DNA of 64,000 bases from Promicromonospora sp049532985 (GCF_049532985.1 NZ_CP186693.1:3162001-3226000); one strand, 5' to 3'; positions 9,501 to 17,990 are shown, counted from the first letter of the stretch. Translations and numbers: made by a program. Notes: generated by a model not told the origin, from the sequence alone.

Positions 9501-11842
9501 AGCGCGCCGCCGGCGGCGACGGCGCCGAGCTGGGCCGGGTCCCCCAGCAGCCGGACGCTCCCGCCAGCGGCCTGGGTGATGGCCACGGCCTCGGCCAGGG
9601 CGAGGGTGCCGGCCAGGCTGGCCTCGTCCACCAGCACCACCGTCCCCGGCTCCACCATCAGCCGTTCGCGGAGACCTGCCCCGCCACCGCCCCGGGCGGC
9701 CAGCAGGAACATGTCCAGGGTCTCCGCAGTGATCCCCTCGCCGAGGTCGGCGCCGAGGACTTCCGCGGCGGCGGCCGACGGCGCCAGTGCGATCAGCTTG
9801 CCGCCCGACGCCCGGACCGCTGTCGCGAAGGCGCGCATGGCGGTGGTCTTGCCGGTACCGGCCGGGCCGATCCCCGCCACCAGGCTCACGCTCGAGGCGA
9901 ATGATGCGACCAGGTCCCGCTGCCCCGGGTTCAGCACCCGGCCCGTGTCCAGGCGGACCTGCTCGACAGCACGGTCCACGGCGGCGGGATCGATGATCAG
10001 GCCGCCGGGGGTGCGGGCTGCGGTCAGGAGCTGGTCCTCGGCCTCCAGGACCGCCAGGGACGTGTACCGGGTGGAGCCGTGCACCATGTAGACGCTCTCG
10101 CCGTCCTTGCGGCGCATCACGTCCGGTGGCTCGTTCACCTCCGGCGCGCTCACCTGCAAGCTCCCCGTCACAGCGTGCCCGGCGATGGTCGCAGCCAACG
10201 CGAGCAGGTCGGTACCGGTCGGGGCATGCTCCCGGGCCAGACGGGTGGCCTCGGCCTGCAGGGTGTACGCCGTCCACGTGGCGTGCCGGTCCGCGACGTT
10301 CCGCAGGCACGCGTCGACCAGGTCGCCACCGGCGAGCACCCCGCCGGCCAGGTCGGTGAGCAGCCGTTGGCGGGCGGCCGGTGTGCGGTACCGCAACGGC
10401 CGCAAGACCTGTGCGCGGGGCCACCGCGCCGCCAGCCGCTCCACAGCAGCAGTGACGTCATGGGCGGTCCACCGGGCCACCCCTCGCCCGGCCAGGTCCT
10501 GCGCGACCGCCCGCCACAAATCCTCCGGCCCATCGACCACGACCCGGCCCGCCTCGGGGCGCGGGTGCAGTGCGGTGGTCAGCATCCGCGCGACCGCGTC
10601 CGCGCCGCCCAGGACACCGGCGGCGACCTGGGCCCATTGCGGGAGCCGGTCGCGCAGACCGACCGGGGTGCCCTTGGCCTGCCGGGTGTCGAGGTTGGCC
10701 TGCTGCGTCAACCCGAACGCCGTCCTCGTCCCCGGCTCATGCCCATGCTTCGCTAGATACTCGGCGCGGAGGGTCTCGTAGGACTCCTCGATCGCCGCCC
10801 GCCGCCGCGAGAACGCATCCCGCAACACCTTCGGGACCCCGGCGATCTCCCGCACACCCTGCTTGCCCCGACCCCGGGACTCGGTATGGAACACGACACC
10901 GAGCCGGTCGACCAGGAGCTGCTCGATCCTCGTGTTGTACCGCTCGCTGGCCGCCACAGCCAGGTGGTGCAGGACCCGGCCATCCAACGCCCGCCAGTCC
11001 CCATCTACGCCACGGACCTTGTTCGAGACCGCAACATGCGTATGCAGGTTCGGGTCCCCCGCCCGGGAATCCAAGTGATCGAACGCCACCGCGACCAGAC
11101 CGTGGGTGTCGATCTGCCGCACACCGCCCGCACCCTCCCTCGTCAACCCGCCCTCGGCCTCGATCCACGCCAACGTGTCCCGCCACGCGTCGGTGTGCGC
11201 CTGCGTGATCGCCTCCCGCGTGCCCGGGTCCCCCAGACCCCACAAGACCGAGATGCTCTTCGAGGGCGTGAACACCAGGTCATACCCCGCCACCGCCCGG
11301 CGAGGCTGCTGACCCCGCTTGGCCAACCACGTCGCGACCTCCGTGTCCGTGACCGGGCCGCAGCCCTTGGCATGCTTCTCCTGCTGCGCCAAGGCGTGGG
11401 CGACGTTCCAGCGGATCACGTCCCGCTCCACCCCCGGCTCCGGCGGCCGGTCGTTCTCCCGCGCGAACCGCTCGAACCCGGCCTCCAACGCCTGCCGGTA
11501 CCCGTCATCCGGGCGGGCCTCGAACGTCGGGAACGCCCGCCCGATCCACCCCGCCCGCACCGCCTCACGCCTCGACGCACCACGCGCCAGAGCCTCCACC
11601 TCCAGTCGGCCCGCGTCCGGGTGACGCCCCACCCCGAACAACGACTTCATCTGCCTCTCCAACACCAGCCCCGACACCCCGAGCTGGTCCACACCGGAGC
11701 CGACCCACTGGCCGGGCGGGTTGCCGTGCTGCATGTAGTAATCCGTCAACGACACCCCACGCCCCCGCAGCACATCGCCGGAGGCGACCTGCTGGGTCAG
11801 GTACGCGTACCCGCTCCCCGCACTGAGCACGTGGACCGTCAT
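6551..11842 (-). CDS. MobF-family conjugative relaxase with helicase and primase-like regions (TraA-like)
   Basis: The 1763-residue protein starts at ATG 11842 with a typical relaxase N-terminus (MTVHVLSAGSGYAYL). The relaxase domain (1-400) has paired tyrosines Y35-Y36 for nicking and the metal-binding histidines in HLDSR (256-260) and LHTH (266-269). The RecD/UvrD-like helicase has Walker A GPAGTGKTT (~660), Walker B VVLVDEAS (~736) and the C-terminal IHRVQGMTVD motif (~972). A third region (~1240-1480) resembles DnaG-type primases: a catalytic-core-like stretch, then toprim motifs ILVEGPTDHAA and VALDPDTAGR. Such proteins nick oriT, unwind the transfer strand and may prime the new one. No coupling protein or type IV secretion gene is visible, so this is part of a mobilisable element or of a larger one extending left. 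Confidence 0.88.
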   Translation of the reverse strand: MTVHVLSAGSGYAYLTQQVASGDVLRGRGVSLTDYYMQHGNPPGQWVGSGVDQLGVSGLVLERQMKSLFGVGRHPDAGRLEVEALARGASRREAVRAGWIGRAFPTFEARPDDGYRQALEAGFERFARENDRPPEPGVERDVIRWNVAHALAQQEKHAKGCGPVTDTEVATWLAKRGQQPRRAVAGYDLVFTPSKSISVLWGLGDPGTREAITQAHTDAWRDTLAWIEAEGGLTREGAGGVRQIDTHGLVAVAFDHLDSRAGDPNLHTHVAVSNKVRGVDGDWRALDGRVLHHLAVAASERYNTRIEQLLVDRLGVVFHTESRGRGKQGVREIAGVPKVLRDAFSRRRAAIEESYETLRAEYLAKHGHEPGTRTAFGLTQQANLDTRQAKGTPVGLRDRLPQWAQVAAGVLGGADAVARMLTTALHPRPEAGRVVVDGPEDLWRAVAQDLAGRGVARWTAHDVTAAVERLAARWPRAQVLRPLRYRTPAARQRLLTDLAGGVLAGGDLVDACLRNVADRHATWTAYTLQAEATRLAREHAPTGTDLLALAATIAGHAVTGSLQVSAPEVNEPPDVMRRKDGESVYMVHGSTRYTSLAVLEAEDQLLTAARTPGGLIIDPAAVDRAVEQVRLDTGRVLNPGQRDLVASFASSVSLVAGIGPAGTGKTTAMRAFATAVRASGGKLIALAPSAAAAEVLGADLGEGITAETLDMFLLAARGGGGAGLRERLMVEPGTVVLVDEASLAGTLALAEAVAITQAAGGSVRLLGDPAQLGAVAAGGALRLISEQAGAVELTKIHRFRTPDEADASLQIREGDHRGLDFYITERRTQGGSAAQMAEEMFANWQTDSDAGRKTIMIAATNDLVTNLAARARLHRVARGEVEDEGVTLHDDTRAGVGDVIVTRLNNRHLHAQDDDGHTDRGQGWVRNGDLWRVEARGRDGALQARHLDTGATVVLPADYVAAHVELGYAATIHRVQGMTVDTSHAMVGVGMTRNELYTAITRGADSNRVYVEVEDVLDLDSHRQPSLERAVLNALKGVLDRDGEEKSAHRVIEDDWDYAHSLARLVPEYEDAYLAFLEPDRTARLAHAVRTVLPERVANVVLADEAWPALAKRLSMHDATGTDPETVLRRATQEGFAGAKSIAKVLHHRIGLPRPHTADRDGRDLPVWITTAPDTTQNLLWNQATGTAPTQQAGGRQEAPTSLTRDAAVVRTGASERTELRAPVDVGERALVVEITAHAWAWWTNQNATQQWATRYMASRGLGGAEWGVAPSSWTGLTDHLLTLGYTPDQLITAGIATRTRNGRVIDKFRNRIVFPYRDQTGTVVGVTGRISPANTAGEGRAPKYLNTPETPAYRKSELLYGLDPDAAARLAAGARPILVEGPTDHAALHLAAARLAEETGVEIVAVAAGGTGVTQQHLQALREASGRDLSDLIVALDPDTAGRTAAARVWEALTPKEAAHAQALELPADPAQAAHENPDALAAALGRPVPLVRFAMVPNLQHIRSIDHPDRQTVLLRTLVDHLYDKVELTQWWDLVDHVARTVGNPPGAATHTQLDETSARQVMLDHIANQITGPGIGTDTGDAARRVGQARNANTAGREPMATDLLVQSWLGRHADLIATRLDTLVQDTLTDPKLWMEVITPPPPPGPARDAWRVAMRQVLAYRDRYEITDPVYPLGPNVGQGERGEARAIATRALESITTTGSPGGRAVSRSGRRPMECVPVLLPETRALAGRMRREADERVRRDRAEREREHATSRDWQ

Positions 11843-12225
11843 CACGCGTCCCCCACCCCCTCCCAGGTCGGGCCGGAGCGCGTCCACTTGAAGTGGACTC
11901 GGGACTCCGCTCACGGCTTGTGCAAGAGGTGTGTGGCCCTCGTCGTAGCGGTCCGCGGGACCCGCCGTCCCGGTGCCCGCCTGCACCAGCCACGCAGCCG
12001 CGTGCGCCGCGCCGCGTCGCCGCTCGCACGTGCGTTGTCACGCGACTGTGCGTCGCCGTCGCTGTTCATCGCGTGCCCTGCTGCCTGATGCCAAGAGAGA
12101 CGCGGCCTCGGGCCCCTCTGCGAGGCGTAAGCGTCATGCGATGCGGCACTGCACCGAACTGAGGTGAGCGCAACGCCGCTCCACGGTTGACCAGTGGAAC
12201 CGGTCTGGGGAACTACGCTCGACGC
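11843..12225. other. Divergent intergenic region between relaxase and 472-residue protein
   Basis: The 383 bp gap separates two divergent mobile-element genes and must hold both promoters. A G-rich stretch just upstream of the relaxase ATG could act as its ribosome site. On the other side, TACGCT at 12214-12219 followed six bases later by GTG fits a leaderless actinobacterial promoter. I see no convincing small gene. An oriT would be expected near a relaxase gene and could lie here, but I found no clear nic-site motif. Confidence 0.4.
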
Positions 12226-13644
12226 GTGGGACTACGCGACGTAAACACCCGCCAGGTCGAGGTCCTGCAGTGGATCGCCGACGGATGCCCTCCCGGTGTG
12301 ATGGACGGGCACACCTACAAGACAGTTGCTCTTGCACTGCAGGGACGTCGGCTCGCGAATGTCTCCCGCAAGGGCGGCACCTGGTCCGCCTCGCCGACTG
12401 ATGCAGGGCGCTACTACCTGAAGCACGGTCGCTTCCCGGACGGGCACTGGCCGGCACGGGGCGCGGCCCAGAAGCGCAACGCACCCAACGCTCGACGGCA
12501 TGTCCCCCCGGAGTCGGAGCGCAGTGTCGAGCACGCGTCCCCAAGCCCTGCGAATGCTCAAGACAGCACTCCCCCGCAGACGAGCGCTGTCGATCCTGCC
12601 GCACAGCTCGTGGCAGATGTGGTTGCAGCGGGAGGGTCGCTCATCGTCGACGACGAGGACGGCGCGTATCAACGGCTTGCGGCTCTCGCGCGGCCGTCGA
12701 ATTTGGTGCCGACCGGCAAACGGCTCGTGATCGGCTACGGCGGGAACTGGTCGAAGAAGGAGATCTCCCTCGTCGACCGACCAGCCTGGATGGACGAAGC
12801 GCTGCCCAGTGTTCCTGTCGGCCAGCTGCTCAGGAGCCCGCACCCGATCGTCGCCGAACTCCGCGCCGACAAGAATGAGCTTCAGTTCTCGAAGGACGCA
12901 CGGCAGCGCGCACTTCTGATCCTGGACGCCGTCGCCAAAGAGGCTCTACGGCGCGGCTGGACGGTAACCCGCGCGCAACGTACCGGCACTATCCAGGTCG
13001 CGGCGCGTGGGCACGGCGTCGATATCATCGTCAAGGAGCGCTCCACCCGTTCAGACCATGTCCTCACCGCGAAGGAGCAGCGCGACAAGGAGCGGTACTC
13101 GTGGTCGTACGCCCCAAGGTACGACTTCACACCGACCGGACGTCTGCATCTGGAACTGTCAGGCGGCGGCGCCGTCCGACAAGGCACCTTTCAAGACACC
13201 AAGACGCAGCAGGTGGAGACCAAGCTGGCGGTCCTGCTCCAGGAGATCGGGCTGCGCGCCGACGCCGCCGACGAGCATGAACGACGTCTCGAACGCGAGA
13301 GACAGGCACGAGAAGCGCACTGGGAACGCGTCCGGGCTCGGGCCGCCGTACGGCTCCAGGAGCACCACCGAGCCGAGACCCTGGCGACACAGGTCGACCG
13401 ATGGCACCACCATCGCCTGGAAGGCGACTACATCGCCGCACTGGAGCAGCGCACGAAAGAGCTGGCGGGCGATGAACGCGCCGCGGCCGAGGAGTGGGTC
13501 TCGTGGGCCAGACGGCACCACGATTCGTCCGACCCGTTGCAGGGGGCCATCGCCATGCCGGAAGAAGTGAAGCCGACGCCTGACGCCCTGGCCCCGTTCA
13601 TGGAAGGTCTCTCCCCGTATGGTCCGCGGCACCAGTCGTGGTAG
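12226..13644 (+). CDS. Uncharacterised mobile-element protein
   Basis: I do not recognise this 472-residue protein. Its N-terminus (TRQVEVLQWIADGCPPG, then YKTVALALQGRRLANVSRKGG) reads like a winged-helix DNA-binding fold. A low-complexity linker follows (residues ~90-125), then a mixed alpha/beta middle with GKRLVIGYGG, and a long charged helical C-terminal half (~340-430, rich in Glu, Arg and His) that may form a coiled coil. It is divergent from the relaxase gene and ends about 100 bp before the first att repeat, so it belongs to the mobile element. I chose GTG 12226 because TACGCT lies six bases upstream, as in leaderless transcripts; TTG 12187 would add 13 residues. A regulatory or DNA-processing role is a guess. 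Confidence 0.6.
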   Translation: MGLRDVNTRQVEVLQWIADGCPPGVMDGHTYKTVALALQGRRLANVSRKGGTWSASPTDAGRYYLKHGRFPDGHWPARGAAQKRNAPNARRHVPPESERSVEHASPSPANAQDSTPPQTSAVDPAAQLVADVVAAGGSLIVDDEDGAYQRLAALARPSNLVPTGKRLVIGYGGNWSKKEISLVDRPAWMDEALPSVPVGQLLRSPHPIVAELRADKNELQFSKDARQRALLILDAVAKEALRRGWTVTRAQRTGTIQVAARGHGVDIIVKERSTRSDHVLTAKEQRDKERYSWSYAPRYDFTPTGRLHLELSGGGAVRQGTFQDTKTQQVETKLAVLLQEIGLRADAADEHERRLERERQAREAHWERVRARAAVRLQEHHRAETLATQVDRWHHHRLEGDYIAALEQRTKELAGDERAAAEEWVSWARRHHDSSDPLQGAIAMPEEVKPTPDALAPFMEGLSPYGPRHQSW

Positions 13645-13820
13645 CGGGCAGGCCCTCAGGCTGGGCCCTTATGGGCCCTAACTCACCCCAACCTGGCCCC
13701 ACTTGAGGCCAATCTGGACCACAGATAACCCCACGCGCACCCGTTACGGCATTACAATAGGACCAGGTCAGCGGTCATTTTCGACCGGTTGGCCCACATC
13801 AACCGAACTCCATGCAGCTT

Positions 13821-13868
13821 GGCTTCCAAACTAATTACGCGGGTTCGATTCCCGTCGCCCGCTCAGAG
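13821..13868 (+). other. att core: 3' half of tRNA-Gly(TCC)-like gene, copy 1
   Basis: The 48 bp core runs from the anticodon loop (CTTCCAA, anticodon TCC) through the T-arm (GGGTTCGATTCCC) to the acceptor 3' strand (GTCGCCCGCTC). No matching 5' half of a tRNA lies upstream, so this is an attachment-site fragment and not a functional tRNA. Tyrosine integrases commonly use exactly this part of a tRNA gene. Confidence 0.75.
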
Positions 13869-13873
13869 TGCGG

Positions 13874-13908
13874 AAGCCCAGGTCAGAGAGTGTTTCTGGC
13901 CTGGGCTT
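13874..13908. terminator. Hairpin after tRNA fragment, copy 1
   Basis: AAGCCCAGG and CCTGGGCTT form a perfect 9 bp stem around a 17-base loop that can pair further. There is no T-run. It is conserved in the second att repeat, where one pair becomes a G-T wobble, which supports the stem. Confidence 0.6.
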
Positions 13909-14054
13909 CGTGCATTCTGGAGGGCTGGAAGCGGCGCCGAGTGGCCCTTATTGACCCTAGGTCGCTCGCGACGGGGTCAGGACCTGGAGCCAAGATGTCC
14001 GCTTCACCCGATCCTCAGGGGCGCGCCCGTGGAGCCTGGCGCGCACCTCGAAGC

Positions 14055-14408
14055 ATGTCCCCACGCAACCGTCGCAACAGTCGATGCTCCTACGGCAACG
14101 TCCGCCAGCGCACGCCCGGCCGCTGGGAGGCCAGGTACACCGGACCCGACGGTGTGCGGCGCCCGATCGGCACGTTCGAGTCCGAGAAGGCGGCGAACGC
14201 CGCCCTGGCGCGCGTGCTCAGCGACGTCTATCAGGGCACCTACCGCGAGCCCGAGACGGGCGACGTGCCGCTGCGGGAGTACGCGCAGCGCTGGCTCGCC
14301 ACGCGCGACCTCAAGCCCTCCACCCTCGACGGCTACGAAAGGCTGCTCCGGCGCTGGATCCTGACGCCGCTGCCGAGCCCGGGCGGTGATGACGGCTTCT
14401 CGTCCTGA
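14055..14408 (+). pseudogene. Truncated tyrosine integrase (N-terminal part only)
   Basis: The 117-residue frame begins RNRRNSRCSYGNVRQRTPGR and continues with WEARYTGPDG and the AP2-like arm-binding strand pattern, then LREYAQRWLATRDLKPSTLDGYERLLRRWI, the start of the SAM-like core-binding domain. Phage-type integrases of this group have roughly 380-400 residues. Here the chain diverges after RRWILTPL and stops, so the whole catalytic domain with the R..HxxR..Y residues is missing. It lies about 120 bp inside the first att copy, where an integrase gene is expected. It was probably the element's integrase, lost by deletion. Confidence 0.8.
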
Positions 14409-14573
14409 TGCGACGCGGTGTGCGCAACGCAGCCAGTCCCTGGCAGACCTCGGCGTGCGACGGCCCGCGGGCGGCGCGCTCGTGCCTGGGCCTGCGTTGC
14501 CTGTGCGGCCCGCCTCCCGCCGTCGTCTACTGTGACTGCACTCGCCCGGATCGGTGTCACGGAGGTCGTCGGC

Positions 14574-15476
14574 ATGAGCGCTGTACAAGCTCCCGGCCTG
14601 CACCTGCCCTCTCCGTTGACGGAGATAGACGATGATCGCCTGTCCGCTGCGGGTGTGCGGGTGCTGCTCAAGCGAGACGACCTGATCCACCCTGAGTTGC
14701 CAGGAAACAAGTGGCGCAAGCTGAAGTACAACCTGGCAGCCGCGCGGGACGAGGGAGCCCACCGCCTGCTCACGTTCGGTGGCGCGTACTCCAACCACAT
14801 CCGCGCCGTGGCGGCGGCGGGCAAGATCTTCGGGTTCGACACGATCGGCGTGATCCGCGGGGAGGAGCACCTCCCCCTGAACCCGTCGCTGCGCTTCGCC
14901 GTCGAGCGCGGCATGCGATTGACCTACCTGGATCGAACCACCTACCGGGCCAAGACCAACCCGACGGTAATCGACCACCTGCGCCAGCAGTTCGGGGACT
15001 TTTATCTGATCCCCGAGGGCGGCAGCAACGCTCTCGCGCTCCGCGGTTGTGCCGAGTTGGTCGAAGAGATCGACCAGGATTTCGATGTCATCTGCTGCGC
15101 CAGCGGCACAGGCGGAACACTGGCTGGCATAAGCGCAACTCTCCCGCCTTCACGCACCGCCATCGGGTTCTCAGTGCTAAGGGGTGGCGATTTCCTCCGT
15201 GACGACGTCGCTTCCCTCCAACGCTACGCATACGGTCGCGTGGCGGAAAACTGGTCGATCGAGACCGACTACCACTTCGGCGGGTTCGCGAAGACGAATG
15301 ACACCCTGCGCGGGTTCATCGACGATTTCGAGAGCAGGCACGGCCTTCGGCTGGAGTGGGTATACGTGGCCAAGATGATGTACGGGCTCTTCGACCTCAT
15401 CAAGAAGCGCCGGTTCCGGTCGGGCACGACGGTCGTCGCGGTCATCACTGGACCGGACTTCAGTACCGACGGCTAA
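14574..15476 (+). CDS. PLP-dependent ACC deaminase/D-cysteine desulfhydrase family enzyme
   Basis: This 300-residue protein has the family signature KRDDLIHPELPGNKWRKLKY, in which the Lys of GNKxRK carries the pyridoxal phosphate, and GGAYSNHIRA, which binds the substrate carboxylate. A glycine-rich ASGTGGTLAG loop binds the cofactor phosphate. Relatives deaminate 1-aminocyclopropane-1-carboxylate or desulfurate D-cysteine; sequence alone does not separate the two. A GGAGG site sits seven bases before ATG 14574. It is the first intact cargo gene after the integrase remnant, and its link to the lasso genes is unclear. Confidence 0.82.
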   Translation: MSAVQAPGLHLPSPLTEIDDDRLSAAGVRVLLKRDDLIHPELPGNKWRKLKYNLAAARDEGAHRLLTFGGAYSNHIRAVAAAGKIFGFDTIGVIRGEEHLPLNPSLRFAVERGMRLTYLDRTTYRAKTNPTVIDHLRQQFGDFYLIPEGGSNALALRGCAELVEEIDQDFDVICCASGTGGTLAGISATLPPSRTAIGFSVLRGGDFLRDDVASLQRYAYGRVAENWSIETDYHFGGFAKTNDTLRGFIDDFESRHGLRLEWVYVAKMMYGLFDLIKKRRFRSGTTVVAVITGPDFSTDG

Positions 15477-15491
15477 CCTGGCAAGCGATGG

Positions 15492-16535
15492 TCAGACCCG
15501 CTCGTGATAGCGACGCTGAACCGACTTGGCAGTGGAACCTTCCTCCCAGGTGAGCGTCCATTCGCCGGTGTTCACCGTGAAGTTGCGTCCGAAACCGAGC
15601 CAGCGCCCACTCATGCGCCGGCGGCTCGGCTCGATCACGAGCTGCAAAGCCCCGTGGTAGGTCGCACCCCGGTAATACCCGTCGGGCGCAGTCGTCTCGG
15701 TCCAGCTTCCCGTGGCGACGGGCGGGTCCAAGGCGAGCTCGATCCGGACGCGGGATCCGGTCGAGTGCGGCAGGCTCTGCGCGATGAGCTTGTTCGCGCT
15801 CTGCCGTGCCACAAGGTAGTGCTCGTCGACCAGATCCGTCTCTGCCCTGGCGCTGCGATACACGTACCGGCTGTGCCAGATGCCTTCGAAGTCGGCCGAT
15901 GGCAGCGGGTGCGGGCTTATGGCCGCCTCGGACGGTGCCTGCCCGGTCAGCTCGGGTGAGGCCACGGCGAGGGAAAGCCCGGCACTGAGCTTGAGCAGGA
16001 GCGCGCGGCGTTCTTCCGGACCGCCCAGCCGGCGTGACCACTCGGTCGCCAGGCGCGCGATCTCCCCCATGTCTGCGTGCTCCAGCAGCACTGCCAATTC
16101 TTCAGCGGCCTCGTCGCCGGCATCACCGCCGCTCGACAGCGCGGCCACCTGGGAGGCATCCAACCCCGCCGGATCGCCGAAGGCTTGGTCCCGTGATCGG
16201 AAGTCCGCACCGTCAGCGAGCAGGTCGGCCACGCTGCACTCGTACAGCTCTGCGAGGCGTGCCAGTACATCCAGCGACGGTGCGTGACCTGTGCGGCTGG
16301 GCCACAGTTCCCAGTACGAGAAGTTCTTGTCCGTCTTGGGGTCGTCGGGCCAGCGCTGGTTCCAGCGGTCGGCGGCGTCCCGCTGGCTCCAGTCGCGTGC
16401 CATCCGCAGTCCGGCGCGGAGGTTGACGTGATACCGCTCGCCGAACACGGTCGCGACCTGGACCCAGGTCTTGTGCTCAGCGCGCAGGGCCGTGGCGAGA
16501 TCTCGCTGCTCCTGTCGGACGCTCCTCACCCTCAT
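15492..16535 (-). CDS. XRE-type regulator with C-terminal beta-rich sensor-like domain
   Basis: This 347-residue protein begins with a helix-turn-helix region of unusual length (VRQEQRDLATALRAEHKTWVQVA, then SYWELWPSRTGHAPSLDVLARLAELYECSVADLL), which fits XRE regulators with an inserted loop. A variable middle follows. The C-terminal ~130 residues (FEGIWHSRYVYRS onward, with GYYRGATYHGAL and GRNFTVNTGEW) look like a beta-barrel or lipocalin-like ligand domain. ATG 16535 is preceded by GAAAGGG at a good distance. The gene is divergent from the HAD gene across 204 bp, so it may control that gene and the lasso genes behind it. Confidence 0.68.
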   Translation of the reverse strand: MRVRSVRQEQRDLATALRAEHKTWVQVATVFGERYHVNLRAGLRMARDWSQRDAADRWNQRWPDDPKTDKNFSYWELWPSRTGHAPSLDVLARLAELYECSVADLLADGADFRSRDQAFGDPAGLDASQVAALSSGGDAGDEAAEELAVLLEHADMGEIARLATEWSRRLGGPEERRALLLKLSAGLSLAVASPELTGQAPSEAAISPHPLPSADFEGIWHSRYVYRSARAETDLVDEHYLVARQSANKLIAQSLPHSTGSRVRIELALDPPVATGSWTETTAPDGYYRGATYHGALQLVIEPSRRRMSGRWLGFGRNFTVNTGEWTLTWEEGSTAKSVQRRYHERV

Positions 16536-16739
16536 GCGCGGGGCCCTTTCGTTAGGTGTGGCTCCCACCGAACACGCTCCGGCGGCCCACCGCAAGACAT
16601 CCTGGTTGAACGGGGAGAGTTGGTAAGGCATGTTCACCGGGCTACGGGGTGTCTTGAGGCTCTGACCTGCGGTTTCGTAAAGGCACTGGATATCGCCAGT
16701 CCCGCGTCGATTCCGCAGCCCGCCAAGGGAGCACTTCCG

Positions 16740-17990
16740 ATGGCCCACACCCCAGCAAGCCCCCCACGCACAAGGCCAGTAGCACCACACGAGGCCGCTG
16801 CCGTCGTGTCCCGGCACATGGTCGCACTGGATATCGACGGAACCCTCGTTGGCCATGACGGGAGGGTGCCGACCGGGACGGTCGCGGCGCTGGACCTGGT
16901 CCGTGCGGCGGGGCATGAGGTGGTGCTGGCGACGGGCCGGTCTCTGGTGGGGCTGCGGTCCGTCGCCACGCAGCTGGGCTTGATCGACGGCTTCGCGGTG
17001 TGCTCGAACGGTGCTCTCACGGTGCGCCTGGACTCGGCGGTCGCCTCCGGCTATGTGATCCAGCATGCTCGGCGGTTCGACCCTGCACCCGTCATCCACC
17101 GCGCCCTCGGCCTTGCGCCCGGCGTCCGGATCGGGGTCGAGGACGTCGGCTGGGGCTGGCACGTGTCCGAGCCGTTCGAGCCCGGGCTGCTGAACGGCGA
17201 GCAGAAACTCGTTCCCGTCGTGGACCTGTGCGTGATGCCGGCGACACGGATCGCGCTGCACGCGCCCGGCATTCGCCAGCACGTCGAGGCCCTGGCCGCT
17301 ACAGGTGTGACGGTGATTCCGGGCGGACAGGACTGGTTGGACCTGACCGCGCCGGGCACCGGAAAGGCCCCCGCCCTGGAACACCTCCGCACACAGCTCG
17401 GCATCGGGTCCGAAGCAACGGTTGCGGTCGGCGACGGGCACAACGACCTCGACATGCTCGCCTGGGCGCGCCGTGGTGTCGCGATGGGGCACGCCTCCGA
17501 AGAGGTGCGACAGGCGGCGGACGAGGTCACCGGCACCATCGACCAGCACGGAGCCATCGCGGTTCTAAATTCCCTGCTTCCCGACGACATCCAGACAGAC
17601 GCGCTCTCACCGCTCGCCGGACAACTCGCCATGGCTGCTCGCACGACGCCCGGTCCCCTGGTCCTGCGGGTCTGGCACGAGCACCACTCAGAGATTGCCC
17701 GCTGCGACACCTGGGCCCTTCGTGACGGCTACTGGGGGCGGCACAGCCCGATCCCCTCCGGCACGGGGGCGACGATGCGCGCGACCGAACTCGCCGCTCG
17801 CGAAGCAGGTCTCGCCTACCCACGCAGCGACATCGGCCGACGTCGGGCGCACTGGCGCAGCGTGCGCGACCACCGAGGCCGGGCCGGATTCGAGCTGCCC
17901 CTCTACCCACGGCTCGATGCACCGGACTCCACAGCCGCCTCCAGCATCCCTGACCCGGCGCGTATCGCCACCGGTCGGTCTGCCGAGTGA
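16740..17990 (+). CDS. HAD (Cof-type) hydrolase with C-terminal extension
   Basis: The 416-residue protein has the HAD nucleophile motif VALDIDGTLVGHDG (~28-41), motif II LATGRS, the Lys of GTGKAPAL and the metal-binding VGDGHNDLDML, as in Cof-type sugar-phosphate phosphatases. The HAD part ends near residue 275. About 135 further residues (LVLRVWHEHHSEIARCDTWA, ending around PLYPRLDAP) are not part of the HAD fold and are unknown to me. AAGGGAG lies eight bases before ATG 16740. The stop is only 76 bp before the lasso precursor gene on the same strand, so cotranscription is plausible. Confidence 0.75.
   Translation: MAHTPASPPRTRPVAPHEAAAVVSRHMVALDIDGTLVGHDGRVPTGTVAALDLVRAAGHEVVLATGRSLVGLRSVATQLGLIDGFAVCSNGALTVRLDSAVASGYVIQHARRFDPAPVIHRALGLAPGVRIGVEDVGWGWHVSEPFEPGLLNGEQKLVPVVDLCVMPATRIALHAPGIRQHVEALAATGVTVIPGGQDWLDLTAPGTGKAPALEHLRTQLGIGSEATVAVGDGHNDLDMLAWARRGVAMGHASEEVRQAADEVTGTIDQHGAIAVLNSLLPDDIQTDALSPLAGQLAMAARTTPGPLVLRVWHEHHSEIARCDTWALRDGYWGRHSPIPSGTGATMRATELAAREAGLAYPRSDIGRRRAHWRSVRDHRGRAGFELPLYPRLDAPDSTAASSIPDPARIATGRSAE

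Larger units (their letters stand above)
13749..13932 (+). repeat. Direct repeat, copy 1 (partner at 23306-23488)
   Basis: This ~184 bp sequence is repeated in the same orientation at 23306. The left part shares GCATTACAATAGGACCAGGT and a following segment; after a variable ~20 bp stretch come the tRNA-Gly 3' half, then a conserved hairpin. The distance from the first conserved base to the tRNA core is 72 bp in both copies. The two copies bracket the integrase remnant, lasso cluster and mCpol operon. Confidence 0.85.
13645..14054. other. Gene-free attachment region, first copy
   Basis: This 410 bp stretch holds no gene. It contains a GGGCCCTTATGGGCCCTAACT block at its left, the first att repeat with the tRNA-Gly 3' half, a hairpin terminator, and a second block reading GGCCCTTATTGACCCTAGG to the right. 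The layout (core site with repeats on both sides) matches a tyrosine-integrase attachment region. Confidence 0.6.

Noticed and set aside
13801..13870. Intact tRNA-Gly gene
   Set aside because: Only the part from the anticodon loop to the 3' end is present; the upstream bases cannot form the D-arm or the 5' acceptor strand. The same holds at 23378.
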